Under the pieces are notes generated by a model that did no database searches, was not told the DNA's origin, and was given only the letters and a program-made list of their open reading frames with translations. Below, piece by piece: positions 43,475-51,712 of a stretch of DNA of 64,000 nucleotides (its first letter is position 1; each line of letters opens with the position of its first letter). A program made the translations under genes and the position numbers. The stretch comes from Streptomonospora salina (GTDB taxonomy: Bacteria; Actinomycetota; Actinomycetes; Streptosporangiales; Streptosporangiaceae), in assembly GCF_014204715.1 (NCBI RefSeq), contig NZ_JACHLY010000001.1, positions 1,457,001 through 1,521,000 of the forward strand, read 5' to 3'.

Positions 43475-43559
43475 CCGACCATCCTGCCCGACGCCGCCGA
43501 CCCGTGGCGGGGCGGCCTGCACGAATCCGCCGGGAGGCACGGGCCGTCCGGTCGCGCCC

Positions 43560-44159
43560 TCACCCGGACGGCCAGGCGGCCATCGCGGTGTCGGCGACGG
43601 CGTGCAGCTCTGCTCGGGAGGCGCCGTCGCACGCCTGCTGGGACATGCCCTGGATGACCGCCGAGTAGTACACGGCCACGGACCGGGGGTCGGCCGCCGC
43701 CGAAACGTCGCCCGCCTCCTGCCCGGCCGCGATGCACCGGGCCAGCGCCGCGGTGGTTTCGGCGCGGCGCCGGCGCAGGTCCTCCTGGACGTCGGCTTCG
43801 TCGGGACCGCAGTTGGCGGCGGCGGTGATGACCAGGCATCCGGGCGGGTGCGCGGGGTCGCCGTAGGCGTCGGCGGCGGCGGAGAGCACCGCGGCCACGG
43901 TCGCGCGCGCCCCGCCGCCTTCGGTGAGGGGCGCGGTGACCGCTGCTCCCTCGGTCTCCTGGTAGCGGTCGACCGCTTCCAGGAACAGGGCGCGCTTGGA
44001 GCCGAACGCCGTGTAGAGGCTCGGCGGCGTGATGCCCATCGCCTCCGTGAGGTCGCTGACCGAGGTGGCCGTGTAGCCCCGTCCCCAGAAGACCTCGACG
44101 GCACACCGCAGCGCGGCGTCGCGGTCGAAGGAGCGCGGGCGTCCTCGTCGTTCCGTCAT
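43560..44159 (-). CDS. TetR-family transcriptional repressor
   Basis: A 199-residue repressor. The N-terminal DNA-binding part reads RGRPRSFDRDAALRCAVEVFWGRGYTATSVSDLTEAMGITPPSLYTAFGSKRALFLEAVDRY, the standard TetR helix-turn-helix. The ligand domain (AAADAYGDPAHPPGCLVITAA, ending SVAVYYSAVIQGMSQQACDG) resembles the group that controls short-chain dehydrogenases and hydrolases. ATG 44159 is close to two operator-like palindromes shared with the divergent SDR gene. It likely represses itself, the SDR gene and perhaps the hydrolase downstream. Confidence 0.93.
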   Translation of the reverse strand: MTERRGRPRSFDRDAALRCAVEVFWGRGYTATSVSDLTEAMGITPPSLYTAFGSKRALFLEAVDRYQETEGAAVTAPLTEGGGARATVAAVLSAAADAYGDPAHPPGCLVITAAANCGPDEADVQEDLRRRRAETTAALARCIAAGQEAGDVSAAADPRSVAVYYSAVIQGMSQQACDGASRAELHAVADTAMAAWPSG

Positions 44160-44169
44160 GCCTTCATTC

Positions 44170-44214
44170 TATATCGCACGCTATGGTATTTTCTTTTTCA
44201 TAGCGCTCGATATA
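44170..44214. promoter_or_regulatory. Twin TetR operators in the divergent spacer
   Basis: Two near-palindromes of form ATAnCGnnCGnTAT: ATATCGCACGCTAT (44171-44184) and ATAGCGCTCGATAT (44200-44213). Together they make a larger inverted repeat, arms 44170-44185 and 44199-44214 (14 of 16 bases match), around a T-rich 13-base spacer. Centres are 29 bases apart, about three helical turns. A TATAAA at 44211-44216 could be the SDR gene's -10 box. Confidence 0.8.
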
Positions 44215-44239
44215 AAAATTGCCACCGAGGAGGTACGGC

Positions 44240-45010
44240 ATGAGTCAGGCACTCGGCACCCCGACGGCGCTGGTCACCGGCGCGAGCAAGGGGATCGGCC
44301 GCGGCATCGCCGAGCGGCTGGGGCACGACGGTGCGCTGGTGGCCGTCCACTACGGAACCGACGCCGCCGGAGCGGACGAGACGGTCGAAGCGATCCGCGC
44401 CGAAGGAGGGGACGCGTTCGCCGTCGGCGCCGACCTCGCCTCCCCCGGCGGCGACGCGGACCTGGCCGCGGGGCTCGCCGCGGGCCTGGACGAGGCCGGC
44501 GCCGACGGCGCGCTCGACGTCCTGGTGAACAACGCGGGGATCGGAGCATCCACGGGACTGGAGGACATCACCCCTGACGAGTTCGACCGGCTGTTCACGG
44601 TCAACGTGCGCGCTCCGCACTTCCTCACCCAGCGCCTGCTCCCGACGCTTCGGGACGGCGGGCGGATCGTCAACATCTCCTCCGGCGCCGCCCGCATCGC
44701 GATGCCCGAGATGCTCCCCTACGCCATGACCAAGGGGGCGCTGGAATCACTCACCCATCAGCTGGCGCAGCGCCTGGGCCCGCGGAGGATCACCGTGAAC
44801 GCCGTCGCGCCCGGGATCGTCGAAATCGACCGCACCCGCCGGCAGATGCGGGAGAACCCCGGCATGGAGGACTACGGGAAAACCGTGAGCGCGCTGGGGC
44901 GCCTGGGCACGCCGACCGACGTCGCGGGCGTCGTCGCCTTCCTCGCCTCCGCGGACTCGGGCTGGGTCACCGGACAGGTCCTCGACGCCACCGGCGGCTC
45001 CCATCTGTGA
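44240..45010 (+). CDS. SDR-family oxidoreductase
   Basis: A 256-residue classical short-chain dehydrogenase/reductase. The cofactor motif is ALVTGASKGIGRGIAERLG, the NNAGIG motif follows, the catalytic Ser is in IVNISSGAAR and the Tyr-x-x-x-Lys is in LPYAMTKGALESLTHQLA. The terminal region RLGTPTDVAGVVAFLASADSGWVTGQVLDATGG is standard. It resembles 3-oxoacyl-ACP reductase-like SDRs; the substrate is unknown. ATG 44240 has GAGGAGG upstream. Divergent from the TetR gene across twin operators, so it should be induced when TetR binds its ligand. Confidence 0.93.
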   Translation: MSQALGTPTALVTGASKGIGRGIAERLGHDGALVAVHYGTDAAGADETVEAIRAEGGDAFAVGADLASPGGDADLAAGLAAGLDEAGADGALDVLVNNAGIGASTGLEDITPDEFDRLFTVNVRAPHFLTQRLLPTLRDGGRIVNISSGAARIAMPEMLPYAMTKGALESLTHQLAQRLGPRRITVNAVAPGIVEIDRTRRQMRENPGMEDYGKTVSALGRLGTPTDVAGVVAFLASADSGWVTGQVLDATGGSHL

Positions 45011-45033
45011 GCCGCAGTCGCCGCCGCGCCCGC

Positions 45034-45795
45034 CTACAGCGCGCGGGCGCGGTGGCGGCGGCCGCTGCCGCTCAGCAGCAGCGACCGCAGCTCCAGGCCG
45101 ATGTGCAGGGCGATGGGAATCAGCAGGCTCCCGGTACCGAGGTAGACCACCATGAACAGCGCGCCGAGCAGGCCGGGGCCGACGAGGCCCCACCACCCCT
45201 GGTAGAGGTGGGCCAGCGCGAACAGCAGGCACGAACCCGCGGCCGCGACCCACACCGGCAAGCCCAGCGCGGCCCCGAAAGCCACGAGCAGTCCCCGGTA
45301 GAGCAGTTCCTCGCTCACTCCGGCCGTCACCGCGAGCGCTGCGGCGGTCAGCCGCTCGCGGCCGCCGCGCGGCGCGAGCACCGCCAGGCTCTGCGCGGGG
45401 TCGGGGATCGGCGGCAGCGGCGCGGGGGCCGGGGTGCCGGACGCCTTCCGATCCCGGGTGAGCAGCCGGATGATGATCAGTGCCGCGACGAACCCGACCA
45501 CGGCCGCCAGCAGCGGGAACCAGGCGACGGGCGCGCGCAGGCCCAGGTGGGCGCGGTCGATCCCGGGGTCCGACAGCACGATGGCGGCGATCGCCGCCAC
45601 CCCGGCCAGGTGGACGCCGATCGCCAGCCGGTAGAACCGGAGCAGGGCGCCGGGGTCGCGCTCGCGGGTGCGCCGCAGCCGGGCGAAGGAACGCCATCCC
45701 AGCAGGGGCTCGCCTACGGCGGCGTGTGCGACCAGCAGGAACGCCAGAGAGCCGGCGACGAGTCCGAACTGGGGAACGCTCTCGGTCCAAAGCAC
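45034..45795 (-). CDS. CPBP-family intramembrane metalloprotease
   Basis: A 253-residue membrane protein with about six to eight hydrophobic spans. The CPBP (Abi/Rce1) motifs are clear: GVSEELLYRGLLVAF (motif 1, EExxxR), FALAHLYQGWWGL (motif 2, His) and IPIALHIGLELRS (motif 3, His). Such proteases cut prenylated or membrane-bound peptides, and in bacteria some give immunity to bacteriocins; no substrate can be named here. GTG 45795 is used. It is convergent with the SDR gene (23 bases) and has no biosynthetic neighbours that would suggest bacteriocin immunity. Confidence 0.85.
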   Translation of the reverse strand: MLWTESVPQFGLVAGSLAFLLVAHAAVGEPLLGWRSFARLRRTRERDPGALLRFYRLAIGVHLAGVAAIAAIVLSDPGIDRAHLGLRAPVAWFPLLAAVVGFVAALIIIRLLTRDRKASGTPAPAPLPPIPDPAQSLAVLAPRGGRERLTAAALAVTAGVSEELLYRGLLVAFGAALGLPVWVAAAGSCLLFALAHLYQGWWGLVGPGLLGALFMVVYLGTGSLLIPIALHIGLELRSLLLSGSGRRHRARAL

Positions 45796-46132
45796 GCGTA
45801 CACACTAGGAGATCTCAGCGCAAATTCCGCATATTCCGGACTGCTTCTCCACAGGTCTGCGCACCGGCCGGCGGGCCGCGAGCGGCCCGCAGCCGCAGGC
45901 GTTCCCGCATCCCGGCCCTCCGCCCGCACCGCACCCCCGCCCCGGTGCACGCCGCGAACGCCCCTTGTGATATCGGCCGCGACGGGTGACGGTAGATGGT
46001 GTCCCGTGTCACATCGGCGCGGATTCGGCGTCTGATCCGCGCGGCCGCCCTGCGGTGCCGGACCCGCAGGGCGGCCGCGCGGCCCGGGCCGACGGGAACC
46101 GCGGTCCGGCCGAGGAAGGAAGGCGGCAGAGC
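45796..46132. other. Divergent spacer upstream of the EF-G2 gene
   Basis: 337 bases without a gene. It includes a 9-bp stem GCGGGCCGC/GCGGCCCGC (45871-45890) and the 19-bp hairpin listed separately. The AT-richer stretch 45795-45845 may hold the CPBP gene promoter, but no box is assigned. Confidence 0.4.
46037..46082 (+). promoter_or_regulatory. 19-bp perfect hairpin in the EF-G2 leader
   Basis: CCGCGCGGCCGCCCTGCGG (46037-46055), loop TGCCGGAC (46056-46063), and its exact complement (46064-46082). It ends 50 bases before ATG 46133. No plus-strand gene precedes it, so it is not an ordinary terminator; attenuation or translational control is the likely use. Confidence 0.6.
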
Positions 46133-48292
46133 ATGGCGGACAGATCCGGTCCAGCGACCACCGGCAGGGCTCCCAGGGCCGACCACCCGGCGCAGATTCG
46201 CAACGTCGTGCTGGTCGGCCCGTCCGGAGCCGGAAAAACCACCCTGATCGAGGCGCTCTTGCACGCCTCCGGCTCCACGTCGCGCATGGGGCGTGTCGAG
46301 GACGGCACCACCGTGAGCGACTACGACGGCGTCGAGGTGCGCCAGAAGCGCTCGGTCAACCTGTCCGTGGCGCCCGTCGTCTCCGCCGGAGCCAAAGTGA
46401 ACCTCCTGGACACGCCGGGCTACGCCGACTTCGTCGGCGACCTGCGCGCCGGTCTGCGCGCCGCCGACGCCGCGCTGTTCGTCGTCTCCGCGGTCGACGG
46501 CATCGACGGGCCCACCCGCCTGCTGTGGGAGGAGTGCGCCGCCATCGGCATCCCGCGCGCCGTCGCGGTCTCCAAGATCGACCACCACCGGGCCGACGTC
46601 GACGGCGTCGTCGAGCAGTGCCGCGAAGCCTTCGGCGACAGCGTCCTGCCCGCCTACGTACCCGAGTTCTCCGGGGACGGCGAGAACCGCACGGTACGGG
46701 GCCTGATGGGCCTCATCTCCGGCCGCTACCACGACTACTCCGCCGGCGCCCGCACCGAAGCCGAGCCGCCCCCGGGCCTGGCCGAGCGGGCGGCGCCGAT
46801 GCGCGACGCGCTGATCGAGGGGGTCATCCAGGAGAGCGAGGACGAATCCCTCATGGACCGCTACATGGCGGGCGAGGAACTCGACCCCGCCGTGCTGATC
46901 GCCGACCTGGAGTCCGCGGTCGCGCGGGCCGGCTTCTACCCGGTGCTCGCCGTCTCCGCGCTGCGCGGCGCAGGCGTGCCCGAACTGCTGGAGGAACTGC
47001 CGCGCGCGACTCCCGCACCCACCGAACTGCCGGTACCCGAGGTCGCCACGGCCGCGGGCGGCACGGCCGGCGGACTCTCCTGCGACCCGGACGGCACGCT
47101 GCTGGCCGAGGTCGTCAAGACGATCAGCGACCCGTACGTGGGCCGCGTCAGCCTGGTGCGGGTGTTCAGCGGAACACTGCGCCCGGACACCGTCGTGCAC
47201 GTGTGCGGGCAGGGCCTGGCCGACCGCGGGCACGAGGACCACGACGTCGACGAGCGCATCGGCGCGCTTCTGGCGCCCTCGGGCAAGCACAGCGAACCGG
47301 TGGGCGAGATCGTGGCCGGAGACGTGTGCGCCATCGCGAAACTGACCCGCGCCGAAACCGGCGACACGCTCTCGGACAAGGAGCGCCCGCTGCGCATGCC
47401 GCCGTGGATGTTCCCGGACCCGCTCCTGCCGGTGGCGCTGCGCGCGTCCTCCACATCCGACGAGGACAAGCTCGCCCAGGCGATCTCCCGCCTGGCCTCC
47501 GAAGACGTCACACTGCGCGTGGAGGTCAATCCCGAGACCCACCAGCTGGTGCTGTGGTGCATGGGCGAGGCGCACCTCGGCTCGGTGCTGGACCGGCTGT
47601 CCTCGCGCCACGGGGTCGCGGTGCAGACCGACGAGATACGGGTGCCCCTGCGCGAGACGTTCGCGGAACCGGCCGAGGGTACGGGCCGCAACGTCAAGCA
47701 GAGCGGCGGCCACGGCGAATACGGCGTGTGCCGCATCCGGGTGGAGCCGCTGCCGTCGGGCTCGGGCCTGGAGTTCGTCGACCGGATCGTGGGCGGGGTG
47801 GTGCCGCGCCAGTTCATCCCCTCGGTGGAGAAGGGCATCCGCGCGCAGATGGCCGGCGGTATGCAGTCGGGCTACCCGCTGGTCGACATCCGCGTGACGC
47901 TCTACGACGGCAAGGCGCACTCGGTGGACTCCTCCGACATGGCGTTCCAGAAAGCCGGGCGGCTCGCGCTGCGGGACGCCGCGGAGAAGTGCCGGATGTC
48001 CGTGCTGGAGCCGCTCGACGAACTGGCGGTGCTGGTCCCCGACGCGTACCTGGGTGCGGTGATGAGCGACCTGTCGGCGCGGCGCGGCCGGGTGATCGGC
48101 ACCGAGCCGATGGCCGACGGGCGCACGATGGTCCGTGCCGAGGTGCCGCAGCTGGGGGTCACCCGCTACGCGATCGACCTGCGTTCACTGTCGCACGGGA
48201 CCGGCACGTTCACCCGGTCCTACCTGCGCCACGAGGCACTGCCCGACCAGCTGGCCCGGAAGTACACCCGGGAGATGGCCGGCTCGGCCTGA
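46133..48292 (+). CDS. fusA2: EF-G2-type elongation factor G-like GTPase
   Basis: A 719-residue translational-GTPase homologue with the full EF-G domain order. G1 is VGPSGAGKTTL, G3 is DTPGYADFVGDLRAG, and G4 is VSKIDHH. In true EF-G these read GHIDAGKTT, DTPGHVDF and NKMD, so both the GTPase-activating His (here Tyr) and the G4 Asn (here Ser) are replaced. The DTPGYADF form is typical of actinobacterial EF-G2 (FusA2), a paralogue not essential for elongation and of uncertain role. Domain IV is present (GRNVKQSGGHGEYGVCRIRVEP, GGVVPRQFIPSVEKGI). ATG 46133 is chosen; upstream codons lie in the leader hairpin. Confidence 0.9.
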   Translation: MADRSGPATTGRAPRADHPAQIRNVVLVGPSGAGKTTLIEALLHASGSTSRMGRVEDGTTVSDYDGVEVRQKRSVNLSVAPVVSAGAKVNLLDTPGYADFVGDLRAGLRAADAALFVVSAVDGIDGPTRLLWEECAAIGIPRAVAVSKIDHHRADVDGVVEQCREAFGDSVLPAYVPEFSGDGENRTVRGLMGLISGRYHDYSAGARTEAEPPPGLAERAAPMRDALIEGVIQESEDESLMDRYMAGEELDPAVLIADLESAVARAGFYPVLAVSALRGAGVPELLEELPRATPAPTELPVPEVATAAGGTAGGLSCDPDGTLLAEVVKTISDPYVGRVSLVRVFSGTLRPDTVVHVCGQGLADRGHEDHDVDERIGALLAPSGKHSEPVGEIVAGDVCAIAKLTRAETGDTLSDKERPLRMPPWMFPDPLLPVALRASSTSDEDKLAQAISRLASEDVTLRVEVNPETHQLVLWCMGEAHLGSVLDRLSSRHGVAVQTDEIRVPLRETFAEPAEGTGRNVKQSGGHGEYGVCRIRVEPLPSGSGLEFVDRIVGGVVPRQFIPSVEKGIRAQMAGGMQSGYPLVDIRVTLYDGKAHSVDSSDMAFQKAGRLALRDAAEKCRMSVLEPLDELAVLVPDAYLGAVMSDLSARRGRVIGTEPMADGRTMVRAEVPQLGVTRYAIDLRSLSHGTGTFTRSYLRHEALPDQLARKYTREMAGSA

Positions 48293-48387
48293 GCGGCACC
48301 GGCCGTGCGGTCCGGGGCGGCCGGGGCGGTGCCGGCCCGGGCCGCCCGCAACCGCCGTGCATCCGGTGGGGGCGGTGGACGGCGCGC

Positions 48388-49236
48388 TCATAGCAGCCGG
48401 CCGGGCCGGGACCGGTCGGTGAGCGCGTGGAACCGCCAGGTGTTGACGGGGTGGCTGGACAGCAGGTTCACCAGCATCACGAACAGCCCCTGGTCGGTGT
48501 GGGCGCGCGCGGCGATCGCGCCGAAGTCCACCTCGCGGTAGAGGTACTTGCCGGCGGCGAGCACGCGCAGGCCCTCTTTGCCTTCGGGGCAGAACTCGAC
48601 GGCGTGGTTGTCGGCCGTGTACTCCTGGGCCCGGCTCAGGGTGGCGCCGAGCCCGGGGATGATGTCGGCGACCGAGATCCCGAACTGCCGCCAGTAGGAG
48701 ACGTGCCCGGCGGCGATGTGGCCGACCTCGTGGCCGATCACGAACCGCAGTGCCTCCGGGTCGGCCAGGCGCCCGCCCACCTCGAACAGGTCGCTGTAGA
48801 CGACCACGAAGCGGCGCGAGCCGTGCCCGGATGCGAAGGCGTTGATCTGCCCGTGGCCGGGAACGACGTAGGCGTCGGGAACCTGCGGCAGCTCGAACGC
48901 GCGCGCCGCGTCGACGACCATCCGGTGCGCCTCCGGGAACTGGGTCTCGGAGATCGGCACCCCGTTGACCCGTTGGCGCGCGTACAATTGCCCGCGTACG
49001 AAGAACACGAGGAGCGGAACGGCCAGCACGAGCAGCGGCTGCCCGGTGGATTCGCCGTCCACGGCCCGGTTGACCGCCCCCAGTACCGCCAGCGCGGTCA
49101 CCGCCAGGCACACCAGAAGCGCGGTGTTCTCCTTCGGGTGCCGCAGCGCGCGCGTTCGCCGCGGTTCGCCCCAGCGCATCAGCAGCATCCGGCGGTGCTG
49201 CGGCCACATCGTCCGCTTCTGCGGCAACAGCCCCAT
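48388..49236 (-). CDS. M48-family zinc metallopeptidase
   Basis: A 282-residue membrane protease. Two hydrophobic spans follow the basic N terminus (TALLVCLAVTALAVLGAV and PLLVLAVPLLVFFVRGQLY). The active site is FVIGHEVGHIAAGH with the second-shell Glu in RAQEYTADNHAVEF, the HtpX/M48 layout. AYVVPGHGQINAFASG is also a family mark. Such enzymes degrade misfolded membrane proteins or act on secreted peptides. ATG 49236 is used; GTG 49248 is in frame. Convergent with the EF-G2 gene; 50 bases downstream of the M20 gene stop in the same direction, so the two might be linked. Confidence 0.88.
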   Translation of the reverse strand: MGLLPQKRTMWPQHRRMLLMRWGEPRRTRALRHPKENTALLVCLAVTALAVLGAVNRAVDGESTGQPLLVLAVPLLVFFVRGQLYARQRVNGVPISETQFPEAHRMVVDAARAFELPQVPDAYVVPGHGQINAFASGHGSRRFVVVYSDLFEVGGRLADPEALRFVIGHEVGHIAAGHVSYWRQFGISVADIIPGLGATLSRAQEYTADNHAVEFCPEGKEGLRVLAAGKYLYREVDFGAIAARAHTDQGLFVMLVNLLSSHPVNTWRFHALTDRSRPGRLL

Positions 49237-49286
49237 GTGACTACGCACCGCCCAGCCGCCGACGCCCCCGGTCCCCGCGCCTTACG

Positions 49287-51473
49287 TTACAGCCGGTACG
49301 GCGGGTCCTGGGGCGGGTCGGAGTCCGCGTCGCCGGACGGGCCGTACGGATCGGGCCCGTCGGGCTGCTGGGCGTCGGGCCGCTGGGGATCGTAGGGACC
49401 GGGCGGATAGCCGCCGGAGGCGTGGTCGGCGGCCGGGGGATACCCCTCGCCGGCGTGGCCGCCCGCGACGTTCCCCTGACCGGGGGTGCCCTCCGCGGGG
49501 GTGCCGCCGGGGGGCGGGCCCGCAGGCGGGTAGGCCGGTCCCGGCGCATGGCCCTCGGGCGTGTAGCCGCCCGACGCGTAGCCGCCGGAGTCGGGGCCGC
49601 CCTCGGTGGAGTAGGGCACCGCCCCCGGCGGGGGCGGCGGAGCCGCGAGGGGCGGGCCCTGCGGCGGAGGCGCGGAGATGGGCGGGCCCTGCGGCGGCGG
49701 GGCCGAGGACGGCGGCATCGGCGCGCCCGCCGGGGGCGGCTCGGGCGGGCCGTAGTCCGACAGAGCGGGCGCGTCGTCGCCATCGCCCGGGTAGCGGTCC
49801 GTGCCGGCGTAGGCCGCGGACGCGCGCTCGTCGTCGCTCGGGGCCCCGGGGGCCTCCGCGCCGCCGGTCCCGGCGGCCGGAGCCGGCGGCGGGGCGGGCT
49901 CGCCCCCGAACGGCGCCGGCTCGCCCCCGAACGGCGCCGACTGGTGCGCGGTGGGTGCGACCGGTTCCGGCCCGACCGGCGCCGCGGGCCGGCCCTCGCC
50001 CTCGGGGTGCGCCGCGGCGAAGCCGTCGAAGCTGCCGGCGGCTGCCGGCGGCGGAAGCGCATCGGCGTGGTGGACGGGCTCCTCCGGTGCGCCCGAACCG
50101 CTGTAGGCGCCGCTCATGGAGGCCTGCCCGCCGGTCGCGCCTGCACCACCGCTCGACTCGGGTGTGCCCAGGTAGGTCAGCGCCCCCAGCGACAGCGCGG
50201 CCAGCCCCGCCCGCAGCGTCGACTCGCGGTCGGGGGCGAAGAACGCCGAGTGGGTGGCGGGAACCGCCATCATCTTCTCGTAGGGGGTCTCGCCGGGCGC
50301 GGCCTCCCACACGTCGTGCGGAGTGGAGCCCAGGAACCAGTAGACGTAGGGAACCGGTGCGGGGTCGCCGGGCAGTCCGTAGTTGGAGAAGTCCTCACTG
50401 GCGGTGACGGGCTCGGGCAGCTCGACGACGCGCTCTTCGCCGAAGTAGGCGCGGTGGACCGAGACCACCTCGCCGGTGGCGTCGGGATCGTTGGCGGTGA
50501 CTCCGGTGTCGCGGGCCACGGTGATCTCGGGGTCGCGCTGCGCGCCGGAGGCGGCCGCCTCGGCGCGGACGATGCGGTCGATCGCCTCGTGCAGGCGCTC
50601 GGACACGGCCGGGTTCAGCGCCCGGGTGTCGATCTCCAGGTAGGCGTCGTCGGGGATGACGTTGGTCGTGGTACCGGCGCGAAGCACACCCACCGTCACC
50701 ACCGCCATTTCGCTGGGGCTGATCTCGCGCGCCACGATCGTCTGCAGCCGGTTGACGATGTTGGCGGCGATCAGCACCGGATCGACCGTGCTCTCCGGGC
50801 GCGCGGCGTGCCCGCCGGCCCCGAACACCCGCACCCGCAGGTTGGTGGTGGCGGCCATGACCGTGCCCGCACGGTGGGCCACCATGCCCGCGGGCTGCGG
50901 ACCCAGGTGCTGGGCGAGGACGACGTCGGGGCGGCCGAAGCGGGTGTAGAGGCCGTCGCGCAGCATGGCGGTGGCGCCGTCGAGGGTCTCCTCGCCGGGC
51001 TGGGCCGCGATCATGAGCGTTCCGCGCCATTCGTCGCGGGCTTCGGCGAGCAGGTCGGCCGTGCCCACCAGGCAGGCGGTGTGGGCGTCGTGGCCGCAGG
51101 CGTGCATGATCGGTACGTCCTGGCCGTCGTCGTCACGGCCGCGGGCGGTGCTGGCGTAGGGCAGACCGGTCCGCTCCCGGACCGGCAGCGCGTCCATATC
51201 GCCGCGCAGCATGACCGTGGGGCCGTCGCCGTTGCGGAGGACGCCCACGACGCCGGTGCCGCCGACGCCGGTCTCGACCTCGAAGCCCGTGCGGGTCAGC
51301 CATTCGGCGACGGCTCCCGCCGTGCGGTGCTCCCGGTGCGAGAGTTCGGGATTCTTGTGCAGGTCGACGTAGAACCCCTCGACCAACGGGAAGACCTCGT
51401 CGACCAGCCGCATCGCCGCGCCTCCGTGCTCGGCGACGCGCTGGGGATCGACCGCGTGCGGCACCGCTTCCAC
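49287..51473 (-). CDS. M20-family amidohydrolase with a long Pro/Gly-rich C-terminal tail
   Basis: Residues ~20-430 are an M20D amidohydrolase (N-acyl amino acid or hippurate-hydrolase type): MLRGDMDALPVRE, IMHACGHDAHTACLVG, AAQPGEETLDGA, VVLAQHLGPQPAG, GAGGHAARPESTVDP and the late ATHSAFFAP, giving the usual metal ligands and catalytic Glu. Relatives end near residue 430. Here about 295 further residues in the same frame are Pro/Gly/Ala/Tyr-rich and low in complexity, with internal repeats (APFGGEPAPFGGEPAP, PPPQGPPISAPPPQGPP, SGGYASGGYTPEGH). The tail should be disordered. GTG 51473 with AAGAAGG upstream. There is no signal peptide, so the tail is probably cytoplasmic. Confidence 0.85.
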   Translation of the reverse strand: MEAVPHAVDPQRVAEHGGAAMRLVDEVFPLVEGFYVDLHKNPELSHREHRTAGAVAEWLTRTGFEVETGVGGTGVVGVLRNGDGPTVMLRGDMDALPVRERTGLPYASTARGRDDDGQDVPIMHACGHDAHTACLVGTADLLAEARDEWRGTLMIAAQPGEETLDGATAMLRDGLYTRFGRPDVVLAQHLGPQPAGMVAHRAGTVMAATTNLRVRVFGAGGHAARPESTVDPVLIAANIVNRLQTIVAREISPSEMAVVTVGVLRAGTTTNVIPDDAYLEIDTRALNPAVSERLHEAIDRIVRAEAAASGAQRDPEITVARDTGVTANDPDATGEVVSVHRAYFGEERVVELPEPVTASEDFSNYGLPGDPAPVPYVYWFLGSTPHDVWEAAPGETPYEKMMAVPATHSAFFAPDRESTLRAGLAALSLGALTYLGTPESSGGAGATGGQASMSGAYSGSGAPEEPVHHADALPPPAAAGSFDGFAAAHPEGEGRPAAPVGPEPVAPTAHQSAPFGGEPAPFGGEPAPPPAPAAGTGGAEAPGAPSDDERASAAYAGTDRYPGDGDDAPALSDYGPPEPPPAGAPMPPSSAPPPQGPPISAPPPQGPPLAAPPPPPGAVPYSTEGGPDSGGYASGGYTPEGHAPGPAYPPAGPPPGGTPAEGTPGQGNVAGGHAGEGYPPAADHASGGYPPGPYDPQRPDAQQPDGPDPYGPSGDADSDPPQDPPYRL

Positions 51474-51712
51474 CGCCTTCTTCGATGATGGACTGGGAGC
51501 GATCTCCCATCCGGCCTTGCCACCGGCGTGCGATCGCAGCGCCGATTGTCCCGCTCGCCCATACGAATCTCAAACCTCGTCCGACGGCGGGTACCTCCGG
51601 TCCCGAGCCTATCCGCGCCGGGAGCCGCCGTGGCTGGCCCGGTCCCCGGCGGCGCCGGTCATGCGGCGCCGCCGGGGCGCGGCGGGGCCCGCCGCACGGT
51701 GAGGCGGGTGGG

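Noticed and set aside
45815-47920. 701-codon minus-strand open frame opposite the EF-G2 gene
   Set aside because: The EF-G2 reading carries all G motifs; the antisense frame has none.
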